Part shown: positions 44,089 to 54,268 of the stretch, piece by piece | Position numbering within the stretch: position 1 is the stretch's first letter | Layout of the letters: the number at the start of each line of letters is the position of its first letter | From: Seonamhaeicola aphaedonensis | GTDB taxonomy: Bacteria > Bacteroidota > Bacteroidia > Flavobacteriales > Flavobacteriaceae | Direction: 5' to 3' | Assembly: GCF_003386195.1 (NCBI RefSeq) | Contig: NZ_QRDX01000001.1 | Coordinates: 1-64,000, forward strand | Length of the DNA stretch: 64,000 nt | Position numbers and translations under genes: made by a program | Notes under the pieces: model-generated | Told to the model about the DNA's origin: nothing | The model's input: the letters and a program-made list of their open reading frames with translations, nothing else | Database searches by the model: none

Positions 44089-45783
44089 GTGAAGAATACA
44101 GTATTCCAACTCCTTACCATTCTTGTATTTTTTTCACCACAGGTTTTTTGTCAAAACTTAAAGTTAGGCATTAGCGGTAGCTCTCCCAAAGAAACCCAAA
44201 TAATTGACTCTCTAAATTATTCAAAAAATCACAAAGACTTCCTATCTCTAAAAACAGAAATAGACGAAGTGCAAAAGCAACTTTATAAAATAGGATTTAT
44301 TGAGAATAGACTAGATTCGATTCAACATATAAAAGACTCTATCTACAAAACAAAGTTTCAACTAAAAAAAAGATTTAGTACCATACACATTTATTATGAT
44401 AAAAAGACTGTTTCTAAATCGATTTTACAACAAATTTCAAAAGATTTGTTTGATGATTATTTTGAACTAAAATTTATCGAAATAGAAAATGCACTAAACT
44501 TTATAAACTCGAAAATTTCTGAACGAGGATTTCCGTTTTCAAAACTAAAGTTGTCTAACATTACAATAAAGGATCAATACAAACTAAAGGCTCATCTTGA
44601 AATTGAAAACAATGACAACAAAAGAACTATTAACAAAATCATAGTTAAAGGTTATGAAAAATTTCCTGAAGCTTATCTAAAACATTTTTTGAAAATAAAA
44701 CCGTCTCAAATTTTTGATTTAAACAAAATAAAAACAAAAACAGAACAATTACAGAACTTGAGATTTGCCTCTGAAGTTAAACCACCCGAAATTTTGTTTT
44801 CAAAAGATTCAACAACCATTTATCTATACCTACAAAAAATCCAAAGCAATTCTTTTGATGGTTTTCTTGGTTTTGGAACTAATGAAGAAACCAATAAAAT
44901 TGAATTTGATGGTTATTTAAATTTAAATCTAACCAACAATTTAAATTTTGGCGAATCCTTTACTCTGCTATATAAGAGTGATGAGAATGACCAAAAAACA
45001 TTTCAAACCTCTTTAACACTTCCTTATTTATTTAAGTCGCCTGTTGGTTTAGACTTATCACTTAACATATTTAAAAAGGACTCAACCTTTACAACCGTTA
45101 ATCAATCGGCAAAAATACATTATCAAATAAGTACTAAACATAAAATTAGTTCTGGATTTCTTTTTGAAGAATCAAACAACCTACTAACTAACAACACTTT
45201 TACTGCAATATCAGACTACGAAAAGAATTTCATTTCATTTAGCTACGAGTTTATAAAACCCCAAAACAACAATGCTCTTTTTCCCATCAATTCCTATGTA
45301 TATTTAGAAACAAACTTTGGTAACAGGAAAGAAACATCTCAAAAAGAAAAGCAATCATTATTTCAAATAAATGCCTATAATATATTTAACCTAAACGATA
45401 AAAACAGCTTATACATTAGAACCAATGGTGCGGTTATCAATTCAAATTCCTACTTTGAAAATGAGCTCTTGCGCTTTGGTGGCATCAACTCTATAAGGGG
45501 TTTTGAAGAAAACAGCCTTTTCGCTTCCCTTTACGGTTTGATAAATACAGAATACAGATTTCAACTAAACAACGCCATTTACTTACATTCTGTAATTGAT
45601 GCAGCCTATTTTGAAAATAAAACATCCAACTTAAGTCAAAAACTTTTTAGCTATGGTTTTGGATTTGGTATTCTAACCAAGTCTGGACTATTCAAGCTCA
45701 ACTATGCTAACGGAAAGAGAGAAAACGAACAGTTCAAACTTTCTAACTCAAAAGTTCATATTAGCTTAACTACAATTTTCTAA
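44089..45783 (+). CDS. Omp85-type outer-membrane protein (BamA/TamA-like), 564 aa
   Basis: The start is GTG at 44089. A signal peptide ends near residue 22 (PQVFCQ). Residues 170-260 contain a POTRA-like module (INKIIVKGYEKFPEAYLKHF). The C-terminal half is a barrel with the Omp85 signature GGINSIRGFEENSLF near residue 465 and a final strand SKVHISLTTIF. It is shorter than BamA (about 800 aa) with fewer POTRA domains, so it is better seen as a TamA-like or patatin-less surface-export relative. It is divergent from the ribosomal operon. Confidence 0.8.
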   Translation: MKNTVFQLLTILVFFSPQVFCQNLKLGISGSSPKETQIIDSLNYSKNHKDFLSLKTEIDEVQKQLYKIGFIENRLDSIQHIKDSIYKTKFQLKKRFSTIHIYYDKKTVSKSILQQISKDLFDDYFELKFIEIENALNFINSKISERGFPFSKLKLSNITIKDQYKLKAHLEIENNDNKRTINKIIVKGYEKFPEAYLKHFLKIKPSQIFDLNKIKTKTEQLQNLRFASEVKPPEILFSKDSTTIYLYLQKIQSNSFDGFLGFGTNEETNKIEFDGYLNLNLTNNLNFGESFTLLYKSDENDQKTFQTSLTLPYLFKSPVGLDLSLNIFKKDSTFTTVNQSAKIHYQISTKHKISSGFLFEESNNLLTNNTFTAISDYEKNFISFSYEFIKPQNNNALFPINSYVYLETNFGNRKETSQKEKQSLFQINAYNIFNLNDKNSLYIRTNGAVINSNSYFENELLRFGGINSIRGFEENSLFASLYGLINTEYRFQLNNAIYLHSVIDAAYFENKTSNLSQKLFSYGFGFGILTKSGLFKLNYANGKRENEQFKLSNSKVHISLTTIF

Positions 45784-45930
45784 CTAAGAACCTGAAGAAT
45801 TATAAATTTTCAAGCTTTAAAGCTATTTTTATTGAATTTTACAGTCAAATTTCAAATTTTAACCATTATTTATTGCTTTATTAACTTTTTATTATGATTT
45901 TTGACACTGACTAATTCAAATAATTATAAA

Positions 45931-48900
45931 ATGAAAACAAAGTTTAGTGGAATTCTAACGCTAATACTAGCGTTTGTTGTGCATATTTCTTTTGCACAAG
46001 AAAAGACAATTTCGGGTACGGTTTCCGACAATAGCGGACTCCCCCTACCTGGAGCAACTGTCTTAGTTAAAGGTACTACTACAGGTACTTCAACCGATTT
46101 CGATGGCAATTACACAATCTCAGTAAATCAAGGTAGTGTACTTGTTTTTAGTTTTGTTGGTTACACTACCCAAGAGATGACAGTTGGAGCGTCAAGCACC
46201 ATTAATGTTACCATGGTAGAGGATGCAACATCACTTGAAGAAGTGGTTGTAACTGCACAAGGTATTAAAAGAGAAAAGAAAGCTCTTGGATACGCTGTTA
46301 CCACCATTGATGCTGATGCCATTGAAAACAAGCCCGAAACCGATGTTGCCAAATTGTTAACTGGTAAAGTTGCGGGAGTTCAAGTAAATACCGCAGGTGG
46401 ATTTTTAGGTCAATCACCAAGTGTTATTATTCGTTCTAAAAACTCCATTACTGGTAATAACCAACCTCTATACATTATAGATGGTATTCCAATTACAGGT
46501 GATCGTACCTTTGACCTTGACCCTAACAATATTGCTTCTACAAGTGTACTTAAAGGTTTAGCGGCCTCCACACTATATGGTGAAGACGGTAGAAATGGTG
46601 TAATTTTAATTACTACAAAAACAGGTTCTACAACACAACGCGACAAAAAATTTGAAATACAGTTTTTACAAACCACCTCTTTATTAGAGGTAGCGAACTT
46701 ACCCGAATATCAAAATAAATATGGGCAAGGGGCAGATAATGCCATAAATACAACTTTCTTTGGTACTTGGGGAGCAGCCTTTGATGGTCAAATAGTTCCA
46801 CATCATTTATCCATTGGTGCATTTGCAGAATCTTTTCCTGAGTTTCAAGGTGCTACTGTGGAATACAAAGCAATCCCAAATAACGTGTCAGACTTTTTTA
46901 ATGCTGAATTAGGAACCACAACTTCGGTATTAGTTTCTAAAAAGACTGAGGAGGCATCGTTTGCTTTTAACGCAAGTTACGCAGATCAGCAAGGTTTTGT
47001 GGAATCAAGTAGTTTAAAACGTTTAAATTTATCATTTGGTGGAGAAGTTAAACTAAGTAACAAGTTCTCATTAAGTGCTAAAGCGGATATCATCAATACG
47101 GATACAAATAGACCTTCCTTAGCAACTTTCCAATTACTGACTTGGATTCCTAGAAACTTAGATATTCAAAACTTGCCTTATCAAGATCCAAATACTGGTG
47201 CTAGTGTATATTATAGAACTACTATTACAAACCCTATTTGGAATGTTAAAAACTCAGGATTTAATTTAGATACTGATCGTTTTATAGGAAGCGCAAATTT
47301 AAAATACCAATTTTCTGATAAAGTTAATTTGACTTATACGTATGGATTGGATTTGTATAATGAGCTTAATTTTAATTATACCAATAAAGGAGGAAACGAA
47401 AATCCTTTAGGTTTTATTCAAAGTTTCGACAACTACAACAAGGTTCAAAACCACCGCGTTATTTTAGGTTTAAACAGTATAGACCTTGCAGGAGATTTCT
47501 CAATGAATGGCCAATTAGGTTTTGAAACCAAAAACACCATAAGAGATGTTTATGGAGTCCAAGGATTAGATCAAATTGTTTTTGGTGTTTTAGATTTAGA
47601 TAATTTTAGAGAATTTACCCCTATCACAGCTTGGTCAACATTAGATGGTTTTGCTATTACACCTTCAGAGCAAAACAGAATTGGTCTTTTTGGAGCCATG
47701 GACTTTGCTTATAAGAACTATTTATATTTAAATGTTCAGGCTAGAAATGACTGGGCTTCTACAGTTGAAAAACCCAATCAATCTGTTTTTTATCCCAGTG
47801 TGGCACTATCATTTATCCCATCATCTGCCTTTGAAGGCTTTGGTGGAAATTATTTAAAGTTTAGAGCCAGTTACGGATCCTCTGCAAGTTTTCCAATTGC
47901 TTATTTAACACGCCCAACACTTACCTCACAAGGAAATGGGTGGATAAACCCTTTTGATGGTTCTACCGTAGCTTTTAACTCCTTAGATTCATTTTTACCT
48001 AATCCTGATTTAGGCCCGGAGAAATTAAGGGAGTATGAATTAGGTACTGAAGGTAGATTTCTCAATAATCGGTTAACTTTTGATATCTCTTTATACTCAA
48101 AGAGAATTGAAGATCAAATATTATATTCCGACTTACCAAACTCTACTGGTTTTGTTTTAACCCAAATTAACGCTGGTGATGTGGAGACCAAAGGTATTGA
48201 AATTGGATTGAACTTAGTGCCAATTCAAACAGAGGATTTTATTTGGTCTATAAATAACAACTTTACCGCTTATGAATCAACAGTATATAATCTACCAGTA
48301 GATTTAATTGAGATAGGTACTGGTGCAGGTATTAATGGAAACACGCTGAATACAGCCATAAATGGAGAACCTTTTGGTGTGTTTAGAGGAAACTATGCCG
48401 TTAAAGATGATGATGGTAATTTATTGATAAATCCTACTACGGGTAAAATCATTTTTAGTGAAGATGTTGGGCTTCCAAATGATATTATTGGAGATCCGAA
48501 CGAAGACTTTAGGTTCACTACTATAAATTCCATAACTTATAAAAACTGGTCTTTAAGTGCGCAGTTGGAGTATGTTCATGGTGGCGACATTTATTCTAAC
48601 TCGGCTGTAAACTTATTAAGACGTGGTGTAACTAGAGATACTGAAAATAGAGAAGAGTCATATATCATCCCTGGTGTTTTAGGAGATCCTGCAACCGGAG
48701 AAGCTCTTACTGATGGAAATGGAGACCCTATACCTAACAACATACAAATTGGCGCCAATGATTTATACTTTATAAACCTAATGGACGTTGATGAAAATGC
48801 CGTATTTGATGCCACCACAGTACGTTTGAGAGATATTTCTCTTAGTTACAACATGCCTGAAAAATTATTGGAGAAAACGCCGTTTGGAACGATGTCTTTC

Positions 48901-49065
48901 ACCTTATCTGGTAATAATTTATGGTATTATACTCCTAACTTACCTAAGTACCTTAATTTAGATCCTGAAGTGTTACTAACTGGCCAAGGAAATACATTTG
49001 GTGTAGATTTTCAAAATGCACCGTCTTACAAACAATACTCACTTAGCATCAAGTTAACCTTTTAA
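45931..49065 (+). CDS. SusC/RagA-family TonB-dependent outer-membrane transporter, 1044 aa
   Basis: The start at 45931 gives a normal signal peptide (MKTKFSGILTLIL, ending SFAQ); the frame further upstream begins with a rare TTG and is rejected. Then follow a CarboxypepD_reg-like domain (ISGTVSDNSGLPLPGATVLV), a TonB-dependent plug (about 115-230; QPLYIIDGIPITGD) and the barrel, ending SLSIKLTF. SusC proteins import nutrients with a SusD lipoprotein lid; the partner follows after 11 bp. No glycanase, sulfatase or peptidase is nearby, so the substrate is unknown. Confidence 0.95.
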   Translation: MKTKFSGILTLILAFVVHISFAQEKTISGTVSDNSGLPLPGATVLVKGTTTGTSTDFDGNYTISVNQGSVLVFSFVGYTTQEMTVGASSTINVTMVEDATSLEEVVVTAQGIKREKKALGYAVTTIDADAIENKPETDVAKLLTGKVAGVQVNTAGGFLGQSPSVIIRSKNSITGNNQPLYIIDGIPITGDRTFDLDPNNIASTSVLKGLAASTLYGEDGRNGVILITTKTGSTTQRDKKFEIQFLQTTSLLEVANLPEYQNKYGQGADNAINTTFFGTWGAAFDGQIVPHHLSIGAFAESFPEFQGATVEYKAIPNNVSDFFNAELGTTTSVLVSKKTEEASFAFNASYADQQGFVESSSLKRLNLSFGGEVKLSNKFSLSAKADIINTDTNRPSLATFQLLTWIPRNLDIQNLPYQDPNTGASVYYRTTITNPIWNVKNSGFNLDTDRFIGSANLKYQFSDKVNLTYTYGLDLYNELNFNYTNKGGNENPLGFIQSFDNYNKVQNHRVILGLNSIDLAGDFSMNGQLGFETKNTIRDVYGVQGLDQIVFGVLDLDNFREFTPITAWSTLDGFAITPSEQNRIGLFGAMDFAYKNYLYLNVQARNDWASTVEKPNQSVFYPSVALSFIPSSAFEGFGGNYLKFRASYGSSASFPIAYLTRPTLTSQGNGWINPFDGSTVAFNSLDSFLPNPDLGPEKLREYELGTEGRFLNNRLTFDISLYSKRIEDQILYSDLPNSTGFVLTQINAGDVETKGIEIGLNLVPIQTEDFIWSINNNFTAYESTVYNLPVDLIEIGTGAGINGNTLNTAINGEPFGVFRGNYAVKDDDGNLLINPTTGKIIFSEDVGLPNDIIGDPNEDFRFTTINSITYKNWSLSAQLEYVHGGDIYSNSAVNLLRRGVTRDTENREESYIIPGVLGDPATGEALTDGNGDPIPNNIQIGANDLYFINLMDVDENAVFDATTVRLRDISLSYNMPEKLLEKTPFGTMSFTLSGNNLWYYTPNLPKYLNLDPEVLLTGQGNTFGVDFQNAPSYKQYSLSIKLTF

Positions 49066-49076
49066 AAAAATACGCA

Positions 49077-50777
49077 ATGAAAACATATAAAAAAATAACA
49101 ACGTTTTGTGTTTTACTTGGATTGGCAATATCGATGCTATTTATTTCATGTGAAACTACAAATCTAGAATTACAAGATAATCCAAATGAACTGACATTAA
49201 GTTCTGCAGATCCTAATTTTGTATTAAACTCTATAATGGGAACTTTTGGTCAGCAGCATTTTACATTGGCAGGCATAGTAGAACCCATGGTAAGGCACAA
49301 CCACCTGTTTGGTACTTATGCTAATAGTGCGTCACCTAATACTATGGATGTTCCTTGGCAATTTACCTATGCCATCACTAACAATTTAAATTTCCTAGAA
49401 GATTTATCAACCATTCAAGGATTACCACAACATGTTGGTGTAGGACAAATTATTGAGGCTTATGCTTATGTAAATTTGGTTGACTTTATTGGAACAGCCG
49501 TTTATTCCCAAGCGGTTAATCCTGAATTTCCAAACCCTATTCTTGATGATGGTGCTTCTATATATGATGCCATGTACAACCAGCTGGACGATGCCATAGT
49601 GAATTTAAAAAAGGAAAATTCTATCCTATTTGAAGATATATACTATAATGGTGATGTTGAAAAATGGATAAAATTGGCTAATACTTTAAAATTAAGAATG
49701 TATGTTCAGAGTAAATTAGTGGCAACACCAGAAATGGTTTCAAATCTAAATGCGATAGTAGCTGCTGGCAATTTTATTTCTGACCCTAAGGATGATTTTG
49801 TTGTTCTCTTCGGGACAAATGAAACCAACCCCGATGTTAGACATCCTAATTTTCAACAACAATATGCAGATGGTACCAATGCTGGTAATGTATTCCAAAG
49901 TAACGATTTCATGAATTTACTACTTAATACTAAATCTAGTCCAGACCCCAGAACACCGTTTTATTTTTATCGCCAAGATTTAAATGACCCTGTTACCGAA
50001 GATGTTGATCATTGCGGAGCAAGTTGGTTTTGCTATTTAGGCGATGGGTATGATGGTAGAGACCATGGTGACGATGAAGGTATTGAAAACGATGGTGAAC
50101 AACGTGTGGCTTATGGTATTTATCCTAGTGGTGGCGCCCTTGATACCGCAGGGACTCAAGCTGAAGAAACTGCCATAGCTACAGCTAACTACGATCCTTC
50201 TTCTGGAGTAACACTCGCTGAGCACATTAAAGAGCATTTAAGTACAGTGAATCCTACCACAACAAATAGTTCTAACCTTGGTGGCGAAGGTATTGGCCCC
50301 TTTTTAACGGCTAGTTTTGTACATTTCTTACTTGCTGAGGCTGCTTTACCTACACCGCAAGGTATGGGAGCTACTGGAGATAGTGCTACTCTACTAAAAA
50401 CAGCCATGGAATTATCCTTTGCTAAAGTTGAAGAAGTGAGTGGTGAAGAAATGAATGATGCAGATATTATGGATTATGTAGATGAAGTTATGGCTGAATA
50501 TAATGCTGCAGATGCCGAAGGTAAATTGAATATTATTGCTAGAGAGTACTATATTGCTTGTTTTGGTAATAGTATTGAGGCTTACAACTTGTATAGAAGA
50601 ACAGGTTACCCAGATTTACAGGCACATGTGTTAGCAAGTGGTGGCGAATTCCCAAGAAGTTTCTTTTTACCATCCTCTGAATTAACAACTAATTCAAGTC
50701 TAGATGCTGTAGACGATCAAAAAAAACTCACAGATCAGGTATTTTGGGATACCAATCCGGCAGGTTTTATTGACTAA
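49077..50777 (+). CDS. SusD/RagB-family nutrient-binding lipoprotein, 566 aa
   Basis: The lipobox LFISC places the lipidated Cys at residue 25. The sequence fits the SusD-like families with TPR-type helices (residues 60-180: FLEDLSTIQGLP, IIEAYAYVNLVDFIGTAVYS) and the C-terminal IAREYYIACFGNSIEAYNLY and RRTGYPDL motifs. It caps the SusC channel and captures substrate at the cell surface. It is translated from the SusC operon and precedes a broken lipoprotein gene after 16 bp. Confidence 0.93.
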   Translation: MKTYKKITTFCVLLGLAISMLFISCETTNLELQDNPNELTLSSADPNFVLNSIMGTFGQQHFTLAGIVEPMVRHNHLFGTYANSASPNTMDVPWQFTYAITNNLNFLEDLSTIQGLPQHVGVGQIIEAYAYVNLVDFIGTAVYSQAVNPEFPNPILDDGASIYDAMYNQLDDAIVNLKKENSILFEDIYYNGDVEKWIKLANTLKLRMYVQSKLVATPEMVSNLNAIVAAGNFISDPKDDFVVLFGTNETNPDVRHPNFQQQYADGTNAGNVFQSNDFMNLLLNTKSSPDPRTPFYFYRQDLNDPVTEDVDHCGASWFCYLGDGYDGRDHGDDEGIENDGEQRVAYGIYPSGGALDTAGTQAEETAIATANYDPSSGVTLAEHIKEHLSTVNPTTTNSSNLGGEGIGPFLTASFVHFLLAEAALPTPQGMGATGDSATLLKTAMELSFAKVEEVSGEEMNDADIMDYVDEVMAEYNAADAEGKLNIIAREYYIACFGNSIEAYNLYRRTGYPDLQAHVLASGGEFPRSFFLPSSELTTNSSLDAVDDQKKLTDQVFWDTNPAGFID

Positions 50778-50793
50778 TAAAAAAAATTAAATT

Positions 50794-51699
50794 ATGAAAA
50801 AATTAAAATATTTTTTAGTATGCTTAGTACTGACATCCATGAACTTCTCATGTACAGATCAAAGTACTATTGCCAACCCCGCACTTTATGAGTTAGAAAA
50901 CGGTGCCTTTGTTAGATTTGTTCAAAGCCCTCCAGCCACAGCTAGTGATCCCCAAGGGATTTCATATTCGGGTGAAATTTATGACCCTAAGGGGAATGTT
51001 GCAAGTTATACAGTTGCTTTAAAAGCTACTATAGGTGGGTAGGTTTATTTACAGGATAACTATTTTACCACAACTACGTTTCCTGCGAATTTTTCATATA
51101 CTAGCCAAAGCTTAGCAGATGCTATAGGTATTGATGTTAATGACATTACATACGGTGATAATTTTGAATTTACTGGTTTTGCTACAAGAGATGACGGTGT
51201 TGTATTCAATGGCATCGATCCCACTTTTGATACTAAAACAAAAGCTGTAGGAATTGGTAACACAGAGCCCAATTTAAATCTTGCTAGCTATACTTCTGCT
51301 ATGTCGTTTGCTACCATTGTAGCTTGTGCTGCACATGAACCAGATAAAATGGCAGGAACTTGGACAGTTACTTTAGACGTATGGCATGATTATGAAGTTG
51401 GTGATCAAGTTACTGTAACAGAAGGTTCGACACCTAATGAATTTTACATTCTTAATACAACAAACCCAGCTGTTAACAATACCTCAGTAATAATGATTGT
51501 AACAGTGGATGATGTTGGAAATGTTACCGATATTACATCAAGTGAAATCTACGACTATGGGGTTCCGATAGTTCCAACTGATGCTGGAGGTAGCTTAGTC
51601 TTTTCATGTGTAGGTGTTATAAGTTTAAATGTTGAGTGGCTAACAAGTGACCTCACAGGAACTTACGGAGAATTTGCCTTTGTATTAACAAAAAACTAA
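50794..51699 (+). pseudogene. SusCD-linked lipoprotein gene interrupted by an in-frame TAG
   Basis: The first frame (50794-51042) encodes 82 residues with a lipoprotein signal (Cys near residue 20, MNFSC) and ends at TAG 51040-51042. Translation in the same frame resumes without another stop through 51699 (VYLQDNYFTTTTFPANFSY onward), giving a 301-codon protein if the TAG were sense. So a single nonsense change, not a frameshift, splits an otherwise intact lipoprotein. The second half has a conserved feel (GIDVNDITYGDNFEFTGFAT). It may be a real pseudogene, a sequencing error or a strain-specific loss. Confidence 0.8.
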
Positions 51700-51711
51700 A
51701 ATATTAACAAT

Positions 51712-52638
51712 ATGAAAAACAGTATAAAATATATAATATTATTGATTGTAAGCTTAGGGCTATTCTCTTGCAGTGAAGATGATAGCTACTCCATAGCTTA
51801 TGTTGATGATGAGATTAAAGTAGAACTAGTAGGTTCCATTGCTATCAGTGCAACTGAAGCTTTTGATGGCGACGATGTTGAATTCACTTATACGTTACCC
51901 CAAAGTTTCGATGTAGAATCTACTTTGGAGGTAACAGCCACTTCGCTTTTTAATGCCTTTTCGCAGACTCCAAATATGGAAAGATTTAAGATAACTATTC
52001 CAGCAGGTACAACAACTGGCACCGCTACTTTTGTTATGCCAAATTTTGACAATGAAGCACCTTTTAGTGGAATTTCAGAGTTTCTTTCTGTAAGTATTAC
52101 TGGCATTGCTCTCAAACAACCTCCAAGAGAAGATGAAGATGGTGTAAAAATTGATCCTTACATACCTGTAGATGATCCTTATACTATGACTTCTGCACCT
52201 GTTATACTAACATTACTTCAAACCAATCTCGCCAGTCCATTATATATGGCACCTGCTGATAATACTTTAAAATTAAGTTTGGATTGGGAAGGACCTTATG
52301 ATTTAAATGATTTAGATCTTTATGTTTTTGACAATCCGTTTACTGCTCTTTTTGAGTCCTCTGAAAGTGGAGATAGATTTGAAGGTGACTTTTTTAATAA
52401 TCCTGCCAACGAAGACTATCCTGATGGAGATTATATAGTTGAAGTTGCTATTTGGGATCCAAATGGGCTTGTAACTGCTCCAATCTCATATAAATTAGTC
52501 CTTACACTTCCTGATGGTAATAGGGACATTTATGAAGGAACTGTTGATCCTGCTGTTGGTTATGTAGACCCAGTTGGATTTACCCAAACAACGGATGGTA
52601 GTGGTAATAGAACTTTTACCACTTATTCTTTACTTTAA
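51712..52638 (+). CDS. Hypothetical SusCD-linked lipoprotein, 308 aa
   Basis: The lipobox LGLFSCSED marks Cys20. The mature part is beta-rich and Asp/Pro rich, with an internal LTLPDGNRDIYEGTVDPAVG stretch and no recognisable catalytic motif. It follows the broken lipoprotein after 12 bp and ends the transcript before a terminator. As an SusE/SusF-position protein it probably helps bind the same unknown substrate at the cell surface. Confidence 0.7.
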   Translation: MKNSIKYIILLIVSLGLFSCSEDDSYSIAYVDDEIKVELVGSIAISATEAFDGDDVEFTYTLPQSFDVESTLEVTATSLFNAFSQTPNMERFKITIPAGTTTGTATFVMPNFDNEAPFSGISEFLSVSITGIALKQPPREDEDGVKIDPYIPVDDPYTMTSAPVILTLLQTNLASPLYMAPADNTLKLSLDWEGPYDLNDLDLYVFDNPFTALFESSESGDRFEGDFFNNPANEDYPDGDYIVEVAIWDPNGLVTAPISYKLVLTLPDGNRDIYEGTVDPAVGYVDPVGFTQTTDGSGNRTFTTYSLL

Positions 52639-52655
52639 TAAATTAGTATTGTAAT

Positions 52656-52687
52656 AAAAAAACCACCTCTAACAAGGTGGTTTTTTT
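52656..52687 (+). terminator. Terminator of the SusCD operon
   Basis: An 8-bp stem (52661-52668 AACCACCT with 52675-52682 AGGTGGTT), extendable by the flanking A and T runs, with a 6-nt loop and T7 (52681-52687). It lies 18 bp after the last lipoprotein stop codon and reads in both directions. Confidence 0.88.
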
Positions 52688-52688
52688 A

Positions 52689-52696
52689 TACCTTTA
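52689..52696 (+). promoter_or_regulatory. Candidate -7 element for rlmB, 5 bp before the ATG
   Basis: TACCTTTA lies immediately behind the SusCD terminator; only 5 bases separate it from the rlmB ATG at 52702. Its usual distance to the transcription start would put the 5' end at or next to the start codon, a leaderless arrangement. No -33 TTG was found. Confidence 0.4.
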
Positions 52697-52701
52697 CTGC
52701 C

Positions 52702-53442
52702 ATGCAAAACCAAACACAAATATTTGGAATTAGAGCCATTATTGAAGCTATTAACGCGGGTAAAAGTATTGATAAAGTTTTTCTACAAAAAGGATTACAT
52801 GGCGAGCTATTTACCGAATTAGAATCTTTAATTAGAAAACAAGGTATAAACGCGTCCTATGTTCCTGTTGAAAAGCTTAACCGGCTTACAAAAAAAAACC
52901 ATCAAGGAGCAGTAGCTCAAATATCTCCTATTGCATTTCATGATTTAGAACATTTGGTTTTAAATGTTATTGAATCAGGAAAAACCCCTTTGTTTTTGTT
53001 GTTAGACCAGCTAAGCGATGTTCGTAATTTTGGTGCCATTATCCGTACTGCGGAATGTACAGGAGTAGATGGAATCATTATTCAGAAGAAAGGTGGTGCT
53101 CCCGTAAACGGGGATACTATTAAAACTAGTTCTGGAGCCGTTTTTAAAATTCCTATCTGTAAGGTTGATCACATAAAAGATGCTGTTTTTTACATGCAGG
53201 CTTCGGGTATCAAAGTCATTGCTGCCACTGAAAAAACAGAGAATACTTTATACGATGTCTCATTTAAAGAACCTTGTGCTATTATTATGGGGTCTGAAGA
53301 TAGAGGCATTAACCCATCAACACTTAAAATAGTGGATGCCAAAGCAAAATTACCCCTCATGGGTGACATACAATCTTTAAATGTTTCTGTTGCTTGCGGA
53401 GCCTTTCTATATGAAGCCGTGAGACAGAGATTGACGATTTAA
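52702..53442 (+). CDS. rlmB: 23S rRNA (guanosine-2'-O-)-methyltransferase
   Basis: RlmB methylates the 2'-OH of G2251 in the P loop of 23S rRNA. The SpoU/TrmH SPOUT signature is complete: N-terminal QIFGIRAIIEAINAGKSIDK substrate-binding domain, then SDVRNFGAIIRTAECTGVDG, AIIMGSEDRGINPS and the knot motif SLNVSVACGAFLYEAVRQR. 246 aa, normal. It converges with the rhomboid gene after 5 bp. Confidence 0.95.
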   Translation: MQNQTQIFGIRAIIEAINAGKSIDKVFLQKGLHGELFTELESLIRKQGINASYVPVEKLNRLTKKNHQGAVAQISPIAFHDLEHLVLNVIESGKTPLFLLLDQLSDVRNFGAIIRTAECTGVDGIIIQKKGGAPVNGDTIKTSSGAVFKIPICKVDHIKDAVFYMQASGIKVIAATEKTENTLYDVSFKEPCAIIMGSEDRGINPSTLKIVDAKAKLPLMGDIQSLNVSVACGAFLYEAVRQRLTI

Positions 53443-53447
53443 AGTTA

Positions 53448-54170
53448 TTATTTTCTTTCCTTGAAGGTATAATTTATTTTAATTTCATGCTCATCTTGTT
53501 CAGGCTCCATATTTTCAATAAAATTGCCATTTTCATCAAAATGTTTTAGAAAAGGGTCATGGTCTTCGTTATAATGTTCCTCTTCCCAATCAAACTTTTT
53601 GGGTTTTGCAATTTGTCGCTTAAATAACATTGCAAAAATTAAACCTGTTATCAATCCAGATAAATGTCCTTCCCAAGACACACCATCTTTGATAGGCATA
53701 ACATACCACACCATACTTCCGTAGAGAAAGACTACCAATAGAGATAATGCTACTAGCCTATAATGCTTTGCAAAAATACCTTTAAAAAACGTAAAGCTAA
53801 CCAGTACATAAATAAGTCCACTCGCTCCTATGTGATATGAGGGTCTGCCAATACACCAGGTTAAAAACCCAGAAATGATGATCCCCCAGAATATAATCCT
53901 CCATGCTATTTGTCTGTAAAAATAAAAAAGCGCCATGGTAAGTACTAACAATGGTACTGTGTTGTGATATAAATGCTTTATACTTCCATGAATAAAAGGA
54001 CTTAAAAAAATACCTCGTAATCCTTTTAATGTTAATGGATATATACCATATTCATTAAAGTTTACATTAAAACGAACTTCAAAGGATAGTACAGACCAAA
54101 TTATGAGCACAAAAAAAACAGGGTATGCTACAACACCTGTAGTGAATTTAAACTGTACATTTTGGTTCAT
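53448..54170 (-). CDS. Rhomboid-family intramembrane serine protease, 240 aa
   Basis: Six or seven transmembrane segments span about residues 13-185. The catalytic pair is visible: nucleophile Ser117 in HIGASGLIY and His169 in EGHLSGLITG, with the HLYHNT (His-Asn) motif at 66-71 that shapes the oxyanion site. It would cleave single-pass membrane proteins within the bilayer. The C-terminal cytosolic tail (about 186-240) is charged. Substrates are unknown. Confidence 0.88.
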   Translation of the reverse strand: MNQNVQFKFTTGVVAYPVFFVLIIWSVLSFEVRFNVNFNEYGIYPLTLKGLRGIFLSPFIHGSIKHLYHNTVPLLVLTMALFYFYRQIAWRIIFWGIIISGFLTWCIGRPSYHIGASGLIYVLVSFTFFKGIFAKHYRLVALSLLVVFLYGSMVWYVMPIKDGVSWEGHLSGLITGLIFAMLFKRQIAKPKKFDWEEEHYNEDHDPFLKHFDENGNFIENMEPEQDEHEIKINYTFKERK

Positions 54171-54255
54171 AAACTAAAGATAGCAAATAGTTATCCAAAC
54201 TTAGGCTTTGTGTAAAAATGGCAGAAACCAACTTAGACAATGTGAAAAATTAGAG

Positions 54256-54263
54256 TAAATTTA
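54256..54263 (+). promoter_or_regulatory. Candidate -7 element for rarA, 5 bp before the ATG
   Basis: TAAATTTA lies 5 bp before the rarA ATG at 54269, with a weak TTA at 54233-54235 (20-bp spacing). The geometry is the same as for rlmB and radC. Confidence 0.4.
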
Positions 54264-54268
54264 CAGTT

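Noticed and set aside
45901-45930. TTG start ten codons ahead of the SusC gene
   Set aside because: The signal peptide begins at the ATG 45931; the upstream residues are polar and unlike an export signal.
51040-51042. TAG as a recoded amino acid (pyrrolysine or suppression)
   Set aside because: No evidence of pyrrolysine machinery and no downstream element; a plain nonsense change is simpler.
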